Of a stretch of DNA of 34,530 nucleotides, positions 22,801 to 30,845 are shown piece after piece. The notes beneath the pieces are model-generated. The model was not told the origin of the DNA and did no database searches. It saw nothing but the letters and a program-made list of their open reading frames with translations. Source of the stretch: Betaproteobacteria bacterium (GTDB lineage: Bacteria; Pseudomonadota; Gammaproteobacteria; Burkholderiales; Burkholderiaceae_C); NCBI GenBank assembly GCA_009921465.1, contig RFXS01000007.1, positions 1 to 34,530 on the forward strand, written 5' to 3'. The first letter of the stretch is position 1; every line of letters starts with the position of its first letter. The translations under genes were made by a program, and so were the position numbers.

Positions 22801-23420
22801 GACTTGCCGCCTTCCTTGGCTGGCTGGCCGGCCTTGGTGCTGCCATACGCCGTGCCCCAACCCCACACCTCGGCACCTTTGTTGCGCTTGAGCACGCGGT
22901 TGCGGAAGATGTCGGCCACCACGTCACCGTCGCCGGCGAGCAAGGCCTTGGTCGAACACATTTCGGCGCAAGCTGGCAGTTTGCCCTCGGCCAAGCGGTT
23001 GCGACCGTATTTTTCAAATTCAGCCTGGCTGCCATTGGCCTCGGGCCCGCCGGCACAAAAGGTGCATTTGTCCATCTTGCCGCGCACGCCGAAAGTACCT
23101 TGTGAGGGAAACTGCGGTGCACCAAAGGGACAGGCATAAGAGCAATAGCCACAACCAATGCACACGTCTTTGTCGTGCAAGACCACGCCTTCATCGGTCT
23201 TGTAAAAACAATTGACCGGGCACACCGCCATACAAGGCGCGTCCGAGCAGTGCATGCAGGCCACTGAAATGGACTTTTCGCCGGGCACACCATCGTTGAG
23301 GGTGACCACCCGGCGGCGGTTCACGCCCCAGGGAACTTCGTGTTCGTTTTTGCAAGCGGTGACGCAACCATTGCATTCGATGCAACGCTCTGCATCACAG
23401 ATGAATTTCATGCGGGCCAT
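22797..23420 (-). CDS. Formate dehydrogenase iron-sulfur subunit (beta)
   Basis: A 207-residue electron-transfer subunit with four 4Fe-4S sites: C13/C16/C19/C23, C55/C58/C63/C67, C87/C90/C93/C97 and C119/C122/C151/C155. It passes electrons from the molybdenum subunit to the cytochrome b subunit on the periplasmic face, and is carried out by the TAT system with its partner since it has no signal of its own. It lacks the C-terminal membrane helix of E. coli FdnH (294 residues), ending in a polar GSTKAGQPAKEGGKS tail. The gene lies 31 nt after the catalytic subunit and overlaps the lipoprotein gene by 4 nt. Confidence 0.94.
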   Translation of the reverse strand: MARMKFICDAERCIECNGCVTACKNEHEVPWGVNRRRVVTLNDGVPGEKSISVACMHCSDAPCMAVCPVNCFYKTDEGVVLHDKDVCIGCGYCSYACPFGAPQFPSQGTFGVRGKMDKCTFCAGGPEANGSQAEFEKYGRNRLAEGKLPACAEMCSTKALLAGDGDVVADIFRNRVLKRNKGAEVWGWGTAYGSTKAGQPAKEGGKS

Positions 23421-23451
23421 GTGGATCTCCTATTCGGGTGTGGGGTGCTGA

Positions 23452-26409
23452 TCACGCCCGCTCAATATTGCAAACGGTGGTCTTGGTCTCTTGCATCATG
23501 GTCACGCTGTCGTAACCATAAGTGGTGGCTGTATTGACCGCCTCGCCACGCACCACCGGCGCCGCGCCATTGGGGTAGTGCGCGAGCATGTCAGCACCTT
23601 GCCAACGGCCTGAAAAGTGGAAGGGCAAGAACACGGTATCGGGACCCACCCGTTCGGTGACCATGGCCATGACCTTGATGCGCGCCCCCGTCGGGGTGCT
23701 GACCCAGACTTGCTCGCCATTGCGCACCCCCCGGTCGGCGGCGGCCTTGGGGTTGAGCTCCACAAACATGTCTTGCTGCAACTCGGCCAGCCACGGGTTG
23801 GAGCGGGTTTCTTCGCCGCCACCTTCGTACTCGACCAAACGGCCTGAGGTCATGATCAGCGGGTACTTTTCGTGCACCTTGTCGGCGATATTTTTGTCTT
23901 GCACGGTCTTGAACAAAGTGGGCAAGCGCCAGAAGGCTTTTTTGTCGTCGTGGGTGGGGTACTTGGCCATCAGATCAGGCCGGTTGCCATACAAGGGCTC
24001 GCGGTGCTGGGGGATGGCGTCGGGGAAGTTCCACACCACGGCCCGTGCCTTGGCATTGCCAAACGGGTGGCACCCATGGTTTTGCATGAACACGCGGATC
24101 ATGCCGCCCGAGCTGTCGGTCTTCCAGTTTTTGCCTTCGGCCGCAGCCTTCTCTGCATCGTTGAGCTCGTCCCACCATCCTAGTTTTTTAAGCAGCACAT
24201 GGTCCAACTCGGGGTAGCCGGTGGTGATGTCTGCACCCAATGAATGCGACCCGTCTTCGGCCAACAAACTCTTGCCTTCGCGCTCGACGCCGAAGTTGGC
24301 GCGGAAGTTACCTCCGCCGTCCATCACGTGCTTGGAGGTGTCATACAGATTGGGCGATCCGGGGTGTTTGAGCGCCGGTGTGCCCCAGCACGGCCAAGGC
24401 AAGCCAAAGTAATCGCCGGTGAAGTCGTACCCCGTGGCCGCGTCTTTGCCGCCTTTGGCCTTGAGGGTTTTGACATCAAACAAATGCATGTTGCGCATGT
24501 GCGCTTGCAGCCGCTCAGGGCTTTGACCGGTATAGCCAATGGTCCACACGCACTTGTTGATTTCGCGCAAGATGTCATCGGGCACAGGCTCGTCCAAGCC
24601 TTTGACCTTTTGCATTTTGTAATTTTTGACCAGTTCTTTATCGAACCCCAACTTTTGGGCCAACTGGTACATGATCATGTGGTCGGAGCGGCTCTCCCAC
24701 AGGGGATCAATGACTTTTTCACGCCACTGCAGTGATCGGTTGGAAGCCGTGCAAGAACCGCTGGTCTCAAACTGCGTGGCCGCAGGCAACAGGTACACCG
24801 CGCGGTTGGGGTTTTTGTCTTCGGCCTTGCCCGGCATGGCCGCCATGGCCGCTGTGGCCGATGGGTAGGGGTCCACCACCACCAACAAATCGAGCTTGTC
24901 CATCGCCCGCTTCATCTCCAAGCCACGGGTTTGTGAATTGGGCGCGTGCCCCCAAAAGAACACCCCGCGCAAATTGCTGTCTTGGTCGATGAACTCGTTT
25001 TTCTCCATCACGCCGTCAATCCAGCGCGAGACGGTGATGCCCGGCTTGCTCATCATGGCCGGGGCCGAGAAACGGCCCTTGATCCACTCAAAATCCACGC
25101 CCCAGCTTTTGGCGAAGTGCTTCCAAGAGCCTTCTACCAGGCCGTAATAGCCGGGCAGTGAGTCGGGGTTGGGGCCCACATCGGTGGCACCTTGCACGTT
25201 GTCGTGGCCGCGGAAGATGTTGGTGCCACCACCTGACTTGCCCACATTGCCCAAGGCCAATTGCAAGATGCAAGAGGCGCGCACCATGGCGTTGCCAATG
25301 GTGTGTTGGGTTTGGCCCATGCACCACACAATGGTGCCAGGGCGGTTTTCGTGCAGCCAGGTGGCGACCTTGAGCATTTGTTCGGGCTTGACGCCACAAG
25401 CCTCTTCCACCTTGTCGGGTGTCCATTTGGCGAGCACGTCTTCTTTGACCTTGTCCATGCCATAGACACGGTCGTTGATGTATTTTTTGTCTTCCCAACC
25501 ATTTTTGAAGATGATGTGCAGCAAGCCAAACAGAAAAGGAATATCAGAGCCCGAGCGGATGCGCACGTACTCGTCGGCCTTGGCCGCCGTGCGGGTAAAG
25601 CGCGGGTCAACCACGATCATCTTGGTACCCGTTTCTTTGGCATGCAGCATGTGCAGCAAGCTGACCGGGTGGGCCTCGGCAGCGTTGGAGCCAATGTACA
25701 AAGCGACTTTGCTGTTTTGCATGTCGTTGTACGAGTTGGTCATCGCACCATAGCCCCAGGTGTTGGCCACGCCAGCTACGGTGGTGGAGTGGCAAATGCG
25801 CGCTTGGTGGTCACAGTTGTTGCTGCCCCAAAAGCTGACAAACTTGCGCAGCAAATAAGCCTGCTCGTTGTTGTGCTTGCTCGAACCCACCCAATAAATG
25901 GAGTCTGGTCCGCTGGTTTTGCGCAGTTCAAGCAGCTTTTCGGAAATTTCATTGAGCGCCTGGTCCCAACTGATGCGTTGGTACTTGCCGTCAACCAACT
26001 TCATGGGGTAGCGCAGGCGAAACTCACCATGGCCGTGTTCGCGCAACGCTGCACCCTTGGCGCAATGCGCACCCAAATTGATGGGCGAGTCAAACACCGG
26101 TTCTTGGCGCACCCACACACCGTTTTCAACCACTGCATCGACCGCACAACCCACCGAACAGTGTGTGCACACGGTGCGCTTGACCTCGATCTTGCCCGAG
26201 CCATCGCCCTTGTTGGGCCCTGCGGCTTGGGATTTTTTCACCAAGGTCAACTGGCTGGCCGCCAGACCCACGCCCACGCCCAAACCGGAGCGGCGCAAAA
26301 AGGCACGCCTGTCCATGGTGGGAATGGCTTGGGCCAAGCCGCGCTGCAAGCGGTGCACAAAGGGTGAGCCTGCGCGCTGGGTGCTGTCGGATTTTTTGGT
26401 CAGTAGCAT
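23452..26409 (-). CDS. TAT-exported formate dehydrogenase catalytic subunit (Mo/W-bis-MGD, Cys type)
   Basis: A 985-residue molybdopterin oxidoreductase. A TAT signal DRRAFLRRSG (R34/R35) is preceded by an unusual ~31-residue extension. The proximal 4Fe-4S cluster ligands are C81, C84, C88 and C116. The active-site segment DHQARICHSTTVAG gives Cys206-His207 where E. coli FdnG has selenocysteine; the codon is TGC. The conserved Arg needed for formate is expected further on in the molybdopterin domains. The ATG at 26409 has GAGGA 6-7 nt upstream; an internal ATG at 26316 would place the TAT motif at the usual N-terminus. It follows the small TAT protein by 13 nt. Together with the beta and gamma subunits it should form a periplasm-facing formate:quinone oxidoreductase. 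Confidence 0.95.
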   Translation of the reverse strand: MLLTKKSDSTQRAGSPFVHRLQRGLAQAIPTMDRRAFLRRSGLGVGVGLAASQLTLVKKSQAAGPNKGDGSGKIEVKRTVCTHCSVGCAVDAVVENGVWVRQEPVFDSPINLGAHCAKGAALREHGHGEFRLRYPMKLVDGKYQRISWDQALNEISEKLLELRKTSGPDSIYWVGSSKHNNEQAYLLRKFVSFWGSNNCDHQARICHSTTVAGVANTWGYGAMTNSYNDMQNSKVALYIGSNAAEAHPVSLLHMLHAKETGTKMIVVDPRFTRTAAKADEYVRIRSGSDIPFLFGLLHIIFKNGWEDKKYINDRVYGMDKVKEDVLAKWTPDKVEEACGVKPEQMLKVATWLHENRPGTIVWCMGQTQHTIGNAMVRASCILQLALGNVGKSGGGTNIFRGHDNVQGATDVGPNPDSLPGYYGLVEGSWKHFAKSWGVDFEWIKGRFSAPAMMSKPGITVSRWIDGVMEKNEFIDQDSNLRGVFFWGHAPNSQTRGLEMKRAMDKLDLLVVVDPYPSATAAMAAMPGKAEDKNPNRAVYLLPAATQFETSGSCTASNRSLQWREKVIDPLWESRSDHMIMYQLAQKLGFDKELVKNYKMQKVKGLDEPVPDDILREINKCVWTIGYTGQSPERLQAHMRNMHLFDVKTLKAKGGKDAATGYDFTGDYFGLPWPCWGTPALKHPGSPNLYDTSKHVMDGGGNFRANFGVEREGKSLLAEDGSHSLGADITTGYPELDHVLLKKLGWWDELNDAEKAAAEGKNWKTDSSGGMIRVFMQNHGCHPFGNAKARAVVWNFPDAIPQHREPLYGNRPDLMAKYPTHDDKKAFWRLPTLFKTVQDKNIADKVHEKYPLIMTSGRLVEYEGGGEETRSNPWLAELQQDMFVELNPKAAADRGVRNGEQVWVSTPTGARIKVMAMVTERVGPDTVFLPFHFSGRWQGADMLAHYPNGAAPVVRGEAVNTATTYGYDSVTMMQETKTTVCNIERA

Positions 26410-26422
26410 GGGTTGTCCTCGT

Positions 26423-26632
26423 TCAGACGCGGGTGGTTTGGTAGTAACGCTTGACGTGTTCACTCAAGCTGTATCCGCCCCCATTGGGTGGGGCGGGGGG
26501 CAAACTTTCTGTGCTGGGCAAGGGCGCGGTGTCCAGCGCCTTGACGCCCGCCACGGTGGCCACCGCAGCACTGGCTGCAGCCGCACCCCAGAAAAACCCG
26601 CGGCGTGAGGTGGGCAACTGTTCGTTGTTCAT
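26423..26632 (-). CDS. Small TAT-signal protein of formate dehydrogenase regions
   Basis: A 69-residue protein with a TAT-type motif (TSRRGFFWGAAAASAAVATVAG) and a short C-terminal part (GGGYSLSEHVKRYYQTTRV). It fits the family described as formate-dehydrogenase-region TAT target (TIGR02811-like) in length and ending. The start at 26632 has GGAG 8 nt upstream. It lies directly before the catalytic subunit, with 13 nt between. The hydrophobic stretch may be an uncleaved anchor, making it a candidate small membrane subunit or assembly partner that could replace the missing anchor helix of the beta subunit. That role is inferred. Confidence 0.85.
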   Translation of the reverse strand: MNNEQLPTSRRGFFWGAAAASAAVATVAGVKALDTAPLPSTESLPPAPPNGGGYSLSEHVKRYYQTTRV

Positions 26633-26743
26633 GGGTATCTCCAAAAAGAAGGGCGGCGATTTAAGCCGCGGACCGGTGGGCATGGCGCCTACAAGGTCTA
26701 GAGCACATTTTCGCCTCATTTGCAATCAATTTCATAAGGGTTT

Positions 26744-26822
26744 CCCTGGGTGCATCCATGGACATGGGCGGGCAGGAAAGTGGTCGCTGTGGTATTGGCA
26801 CTTTATTTTTGCGCACCCAGGG
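26744..26822. repeat. 10-bp inverted repeat in the TorD-to-FDH gap
   Basis: CCCTGGGTGC (26744-26753) and GCACCCAGGG (26813-26822) are perfect inverted copies separated by 59 nt. They lie in the 199-bp gap (26633-26831) between the chaperone gene and the small TAT gene, the largest gap in the FDH cluster. The gap has only a weak promoter candidate (minus-strand TTGCAA, 17 bp, TCTAGA). The repeat could form a long stem-loop in the transcript or bound a regulatory element. Confidence 0.4.
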
Positions 26823-26831
26823 CCCCGGTGT

Positions 26832-27458
26832 TCAGTCCAACATGTCAAAGCCCTGGGCCTCGACCGAAGTGAAAGCGCGCAGCAAACCACCCAAAGCGGC
26901 ATAAAACTGTGCGCTGGGGTGGGCTTGCAAAGCGTCGCACAAGGCGGGCAACCAGGGTTGCAGGTGGCGCGCAAAAAACTCGCTTTGTCTCGTCAAGTTG
27001 GCCACTGCCACATCGTCACCAGCGATCAAGTAGCGCATCACCTCGCACAGGTAAGAGACATGGTCCTCTGTTTCTGGCAAGGTTTCATCGCGAGACAGCC
27101 CCATTTGGGTCAAATCAGTGCGCAAAGCGGCCAGGGGTTTTTCGTTCAAAAAGCCACTGAGGTGATGTGAAGCAAACAAATACACCTCGGGTTTGCCAAT
27201 GCCGCCAAACAATGCGTCGTGTTCCTGGGCAATTTGGCCTGTCGACTGGGCGCGGGCAGCGGCCACCAGTTGACGCCAGGGCTCTTCCAAAAATCCACCG
27301 GCTGCGGGGGCCTCGGTGGCGGCCACACGCAGTTGACCCAGCATGGCTTCGCCGGGCGGGGCGTAAAACAGTGTTGCAATCAAGCCGTACAACTCGGCCC
27401 GGGCCGTCTCTTCATCCAATGCCGAAGAGGTGGGGGGTGGGTTCAAGGGCAGGTTCAT
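26832..27458 (-). CDS. TorD/DmsD-family chaperone for molybdoenzyme assembly
   Basis: A 208-residue all-helical protein of the TorD family, which binds the TAT signal of a molybdoenzyme and holds it until cofactor is loaded. Visible marks are ARAELYGLIATLFYAPPG, EEHDALF-like QEHDALFGGIGKPEVYLFASHHL, GFLNEKPLAALRTDL, and the ETEDHVSYLCEVMRYLI motif (family ExxDHxxxxxE/M type). It lies two genes before the catalytic subunit and so probably serves it. The ATG at 27458 is used; a start at 27497 would overlap the polyferredoxin gene by 20 nt. Confidence 0.9.
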   Translation of the reverse strand: MNLPLNPPPTSSALDEETARAELYGLIATLFYAPPGEAMLGQLRVAATEAPAAGGFLEEPWRQLVAAARAQSTGQIAQEHDALFGGIGKPEVYLFASHHLSGFLNEKPLAALRTDLTQMGLSRDETLPETEDHVSYLCEVMRYLIAGDDVAVANLTRQSEFFARHLQPWLPALCDALQAHPSAQFYAALGGLLRAFTSVEAQGFDMLD

Positions 27459-27477
27459 GGTGCTTGCATACAGCGAT

Positions 27478-29568
27478 TTAAACGATGCGCTGCTCATCGC
27501 CAGCGGAGTAAATATCGATCACGCGGCAATCGCTGCACATCTTGAGCCGCTCGCCAGCTGCCCCTTGAAACATCGCGTGCCCACTGAGTTTTTCCAGCAT
27601 GCTTTCAATCGCCTTTAAAGTGCCAAAGGGCTTGCTGCAACGCACACAACTGTATGGGGCACTGCGGTTGAGCACTTGGCGCTCATGGCGCGCAGGGGTG
27701 AGCAACAAACGCGGCAGGGTTTGGATGGCGTTTTCAGGGCAGGTGGTGACGCACAAACCGCACTGCACACAGTTTTTTTCAATGATGGACAACTCTGGCT
27801 GTTCGGGGTTGTCTTGCAACGCCCCAGCCGGGCATGCACTGACACAACTCAGGCACAAGGTGCAGGCCTGTGAATCGACCTGAACGCCACCCCAAAAAGC
27901 ACCTTGGGCAGGCAATGTGATGGCCTGGGGCCACTGGGCCACGTCAGGGGCATGGCTCATCCAATGGTCCAAGGCCAGCGCCAAGGTGCTGCGCTTGTCG
28001 CTGGTCAGGGCAAATTTGGCTACCGGCACGGTGTGGACAGGCACTGGGGGCAAGGCCTTGAGTTGCGCGTCCAATTCACCGGCGTTGGTGGCCTGCAACC
28101 ATGCCAGGTGCTGGCCAGCGCAGCCCAGGCCATGCAACACGGCTTGCACCTGCGCCATTTGGGCTTGCACAGCGGTGGCGTAATCGGGGGCCTCCTCATC
28201 GGTGGCCAACACCACCACCTGCGCCGCACCGAAGGCGAGCATGGACAACCACACGTCAGCACCCACACTGGCGGTGTGCCACAGCGGGATGGGAATGACA
28301 CGGGCCGGCAAGCCATGCGCACGTTTTAACTGGGCATCTCGACCCAATTGATTGACCAACACTTGGCCACGTCCTTGGCTGTGCAGCAACAGCACGGCAT
28401 CGCGGCCACCGGCGCGGGCATACGTGGCCAACATGGTTTTGGTCGTGACCCCCAAGGCGCTGGCTTCGGGGTAGGCATAACTGAGCGCACCGGTGGGGCA
28501 CACCGTGGTGCAAGCCCCGCAGCCCACGCACAAATGGGGGTTGACCTTGATTTGCTGGCGCGCAGGCTCTGAAGAAATCGCCTGGGCAGAACACACCTCG
28601 ACACAGGCATTGCAACCAATTTGGGTATTGCGGCTGTGCGCACAAATGGAGGGCTTGTATTTAAAAAACTTGGGTTTTTCAAACTCTCCCACCATCTCGC
28701 GCAAGCGCATCAAAGTGGCTGCATCATCGCTGCGAAAGTAGCCCTGGGGGAGCGCGTGGCGTTCAAAAGCAGGGGTGGGGCGCAAGTCCAGCACCAGATC
28801 GAACTCAGCGCTTTCAATGCTGGGTGTGCGCTGAAAATCAATCGCACCGGCCACCCCGCAGGCTTTGACGCAATCGCGGTGCGATTGGCAAGCTTGCAAA
28901 TTAATTTGGTAGTCCAAGCCAATGGCTTGCTCGGGGCATGCGGCCACGCAGGCATTGCAGCGAGTACACAAATCCAAGTCGATCGGGTTGCTGCGCTGCC
29001 ACTGCAGCGTGAATGCCCCCAACCAACCGCTCAAGCCCACCCACTCACCCGCGATCACCGGGTAGCGGCGCTCTTGCGCTGGCACACCGCTCAACGCACC
29101 ATCGGCCATCAATGTGATTTCCAAGGCATCGCCCAACGCATCGGCCACCATTTGTGCACGGCCCAATTCACCCACGATGAGCAAGCGACCTGAACTCTTA
29201 TAAGTGACGGTGGGCACGGGCTCAGCATCGGGCAAATGGGCCTGGGCCAACAAAGCGGCGATCTTGGGTGTGGCCTGGGCCGCGTCGCGCCCCCAGCCTG
29301 CGGTCTCACGGATATTGACGAACTTCAACGGCACCCATGGCACAGCGGGGTCTGCGGCGCGCGCTTGCTGGGCCAAGTCTTCAAACAAGCGCTTCTCTTG
29401 GGTACAAGCCACCACCGTGGCTTCGCCATTTTTGAGTGCATCCAAAAAGCTTTGGGCTTCGCGACGGCACAGGCTGCTGTGCAAATGCAGTGGCTCGTTG
29501 CGGCTCAGTCCCAGTGCCTTGGCATCCAAGGGCATGGTTTGGTTGCAGTCGCAAATCAGGGTGGTCAT
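27478..29568 (-). CDS. Polyferredoxin-like 4Fe-4S protein of the FDH cluster
   Basis: A 696-residue cytoplasmic protein with at least five clear CxxCxxCxxxC(P)-type sites: C201-C211, C319-C326 region (split by an insert after C309), C347-C357, C569-C579 and C600-C610, plus C227/C233/C237. Between the two halves lies an alpha/beta domain (residues ~385-540) containing a VWLSMLAFGAAQVVVLATDEEAPDY helix-strand. A C-terminal pair of CxxC motifs (C641/C644 and C678/C681) looks like a zinc or FeS knuckle. It may relay electrons or help cluster insertion for the FDHs. Related genes sit in FDH clusters of other betaproteobacteria. It follows the DUF3306 gene by 41 nt. Confidence 0.85.
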   Translation of the reverse strand: MTTLICDCNQTMPLDAKALGLSRNEPLHLHSSLCRREAQSFLDALKNGEATVVACTQEKRLFEDLAQQARAADPAVPWVPLKFVNIRETAGWGRDAAQATPKIAALLAQAHLPDAEPVPTVTYKSSGRLLIVGELGRAQMVADALGDALEITLMADGALSGVPAQERRYPVIAGEWVGLSGWLGAFTLQWQRSNPIDLDLCTRCNACVAACPEQAIGLDYQINLQACQSHRDCVKACGVAGAIDFQRTPSIESAEFDLVLDLRPTPAFERHALPQGYFRSDDAATLMRLREMVGEFEKPKFFKYKPSICAHSRNTQIGCNACVEVCSAQAISSEPARQQIKVNPHLCVGCGACTTVCPTGALSYAYPEASALGVTTKTMLATYARAGGRDAVLLLHSQGRGQVLVNQLGRDAQLKRAHGLPARVIPIPLWHTASVGADVWLSMLAFGAAQVVVLATDEEAPDYATAVQAQMAQVQAVLHGLGCAGQHLAWLQATNAGELDAQLKALPPVPVHTVPVAKFALTSDKRSTLALALDHWMSHAPDVAQWPQAITLPAQGAFWGGVQVDSQACTLCLSCVSACPAGALQDNPEQPELSIIEKNCVQCGLCVTTCPENAIQTLPRLLLTPARHERQVLNRSAPYSCVRCSKPFGTLKAIESMLEKLSGHAMFQGAAGERLKMCSDCRVIDIYSAGDEQRIV

Positions 29569-29609
29569 TGGCCAGGATTGTGCATGAGGGCGACTTGCCC
29601 CTGTCTGAC

Positions 29610-30263
29610 TCAGGCCTTTGGTTCGGGCTTGTGCACCGCAGCAGGCTTTGGTGTGGCCTGGCTTGCGTGGGCTTCGTTGGCTGACAACTGGGAGGGCGCA
29701 TCGGTGTCGGCCACGGCACCTTCTGGGTTGGCCAGCACGCTGGGCAACTGTGTGCCCTCGGGCTTGGCCACCGCTTCCAACTCAGCCTTTTCCTCGTCCT
29801 CAAAGAGGTTTAAAAATTTGGCTCCATTCATTTGCCGCAACATGGCCAGAGGCAAGGGGTCGGGCTGGCTGTAGTCGTCGATGTAAATGTCCATGCGGTC
29901 CATCACATTGAAGTGTGGGTCGGCAAACAGTTTTTTCATGGCGGCATTTTTCACCTCAGGGGTCACGCCTTGACCCATGAAGGGGCGGAAATCCGATTCA
30001 GGCGTGAGCGCTTGGGTATCGGCCAAGCTCGGTGGTGGTTTGGGTGTGGCGTGCCCTTGGGTCGGCTCACCGTCAGTGCTTGGCCCCGAGCGCTCTTGCA
30101 GTGCTGCATTCGGTGGGCCGCCATCTTGGGCTTTGCGCTCAGCCGGTGGCATTGGGGCCAGGGAGGGCGAAGTGAGGCTGGGCTCTTGGGGCGAATCGGG
30201 CGCGTTGTCACGCTGCAAAGATTTGCGCTTGGACCACCGCTGCAAAAAACCATCATCAGACAT
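29610..30263 (-). CDS. DUF3306-family protein
   Basis: A 217-residue soluble protein. The opening SDDGFLQRWSKRK and the core VTPEVKNAAMKKLFADPHFNVMDRMDIYIDDYSQPDPLP are the DUF3306 hallmarks; the linker between (residues ~20-90) and the C-terminal third are low-complexity Pro/Ala/Glu-rich and likely disordered. DUF3306 genes occur with DUF3305, polyferredoxin and TorD genes next to formate dehydrogenases, so an assembly role is likely, but no activity is known to me. It lies 29 nt after the DUF3305 gene. Confidence 0.85.
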   Translation of the reverse strand: MSDDGFLQRWSKRKSLQRDNAPDSPQEPSLTSPSLAPMPPAERKAQDGGPPNAALQERSGPSTDGEPTQGHATPKPPPSLADTQALTPESDFRPFMGQGVTPEVKNAAMKKLFADPHFNVMDRMDIYIDDYSQPDPLPLAMLRQMNGAKFLNLFEDEEKAELEAVAKPEGTQLPSVLANPEGAVADTDAPSQLSANEAHASQATPKPAAVHKPEPKA

Positions 30264-30292
30264 GGCGCAATATTAAAGCGTGGGCCATGCCG

Positions 30293-30838
30293 TCAGCCTT
30301 TGCGGGTTTTGTCGGTGCTCACCGATGCGGGATTGCCAAAGCGGTCTTGCAAACCCCGAAAGCTTTCGGGGCGTTGGCGTTTCTTGCCTTCGGTCACCCA
30401 ATGGCTTTGGGCAAACTCGCTCATCCAAGCGATCACTGTGTCGGGGGCTGCGACTTGCTCAACGCTTTCTTGGGCATCGAGCCATCGGCCCGCATCGTGG
30501 TAACTCAGGCTGACCATGGTGGGCATCGCCACCGGCTCGTCACACACGGTGGCCTCCTCTGGCATGCGCCACAGCACAAACCAGCATGGCCGGGGCGAGG
30601 TGGCATTGAGGTAATAGCCTTCGGCGTCGTCGCGGTGCAAGCTCACTTCAAAGCCAGGGTGAAGCCAAATTTGCACGTCATCGCTGTCGCGCAACATGCG
30701 CACCTCACCGCTGTGGGTCGGCTCTTGCAGCACCACATCATGCAACACCCAGCGCCATGCTTGCCACTTGGCCATGGGCCCGGGCACGCGCTCGCGGCGC
30801 ATCAATACGCTGGTGGTCAAGGTCGGGGTTGCGGCCAC
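30293..30838 (-). CDS. DUF3305-family protein
   Basis: A 181-residue soluble protein. The N-terminal SVLMRRERVPGPMAKWQAWRWVLHDVV and middle LHPGFEVSLHRDDAEGYYLNATSPRPCWFVLWRM segments identify DUF3305. The C-terminus (SYHDAGRWLDAQESVEQV ... FAQSHWVTEGKKRQRPESF) is also typical. It is the partner of DUF3306 in FDH accessory clusters and lies 7 nt after the alpha/beta-hydrolase-like gene. The function is unknown; context suggests maturation or electron transfer. Confidence 0.85.
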   Translation of the reverse strand: MAATPTLTTSVLMRRERVPGPMAKWQAWRWVLHDVVLQEPTHSGEVRMLRDSDDVQIWLHPGFEVSLHRDDAEGYYLNATSPRPCWFVLWRMPEEATVCDEPVAMPTMVSLSYHDAGRWLDAQESVEQVAAPDTVIAWMSEFAQSHWVTEGKKRQRPESFRGLQDRFGNPASVSTDKTRKG

Positions 30839-30845
30839 GGGTGGT

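Noticed and set aside
25785-25810. Possible selenocysteine in the formate dehydrogenases
   Set aside because: The active-site codon is TGC (Cys) in both catalytic subunits, so no UGA recoding is needed.
25261-26367. 368-residue plus-strand open frame opposite the FDH catalytic subunit
   Set aside because: It lies wholly inside the well-supported molybdoenzyme gene, lacks any recognisable motif and is the usual antisense frame of GC-rich coding DNA.
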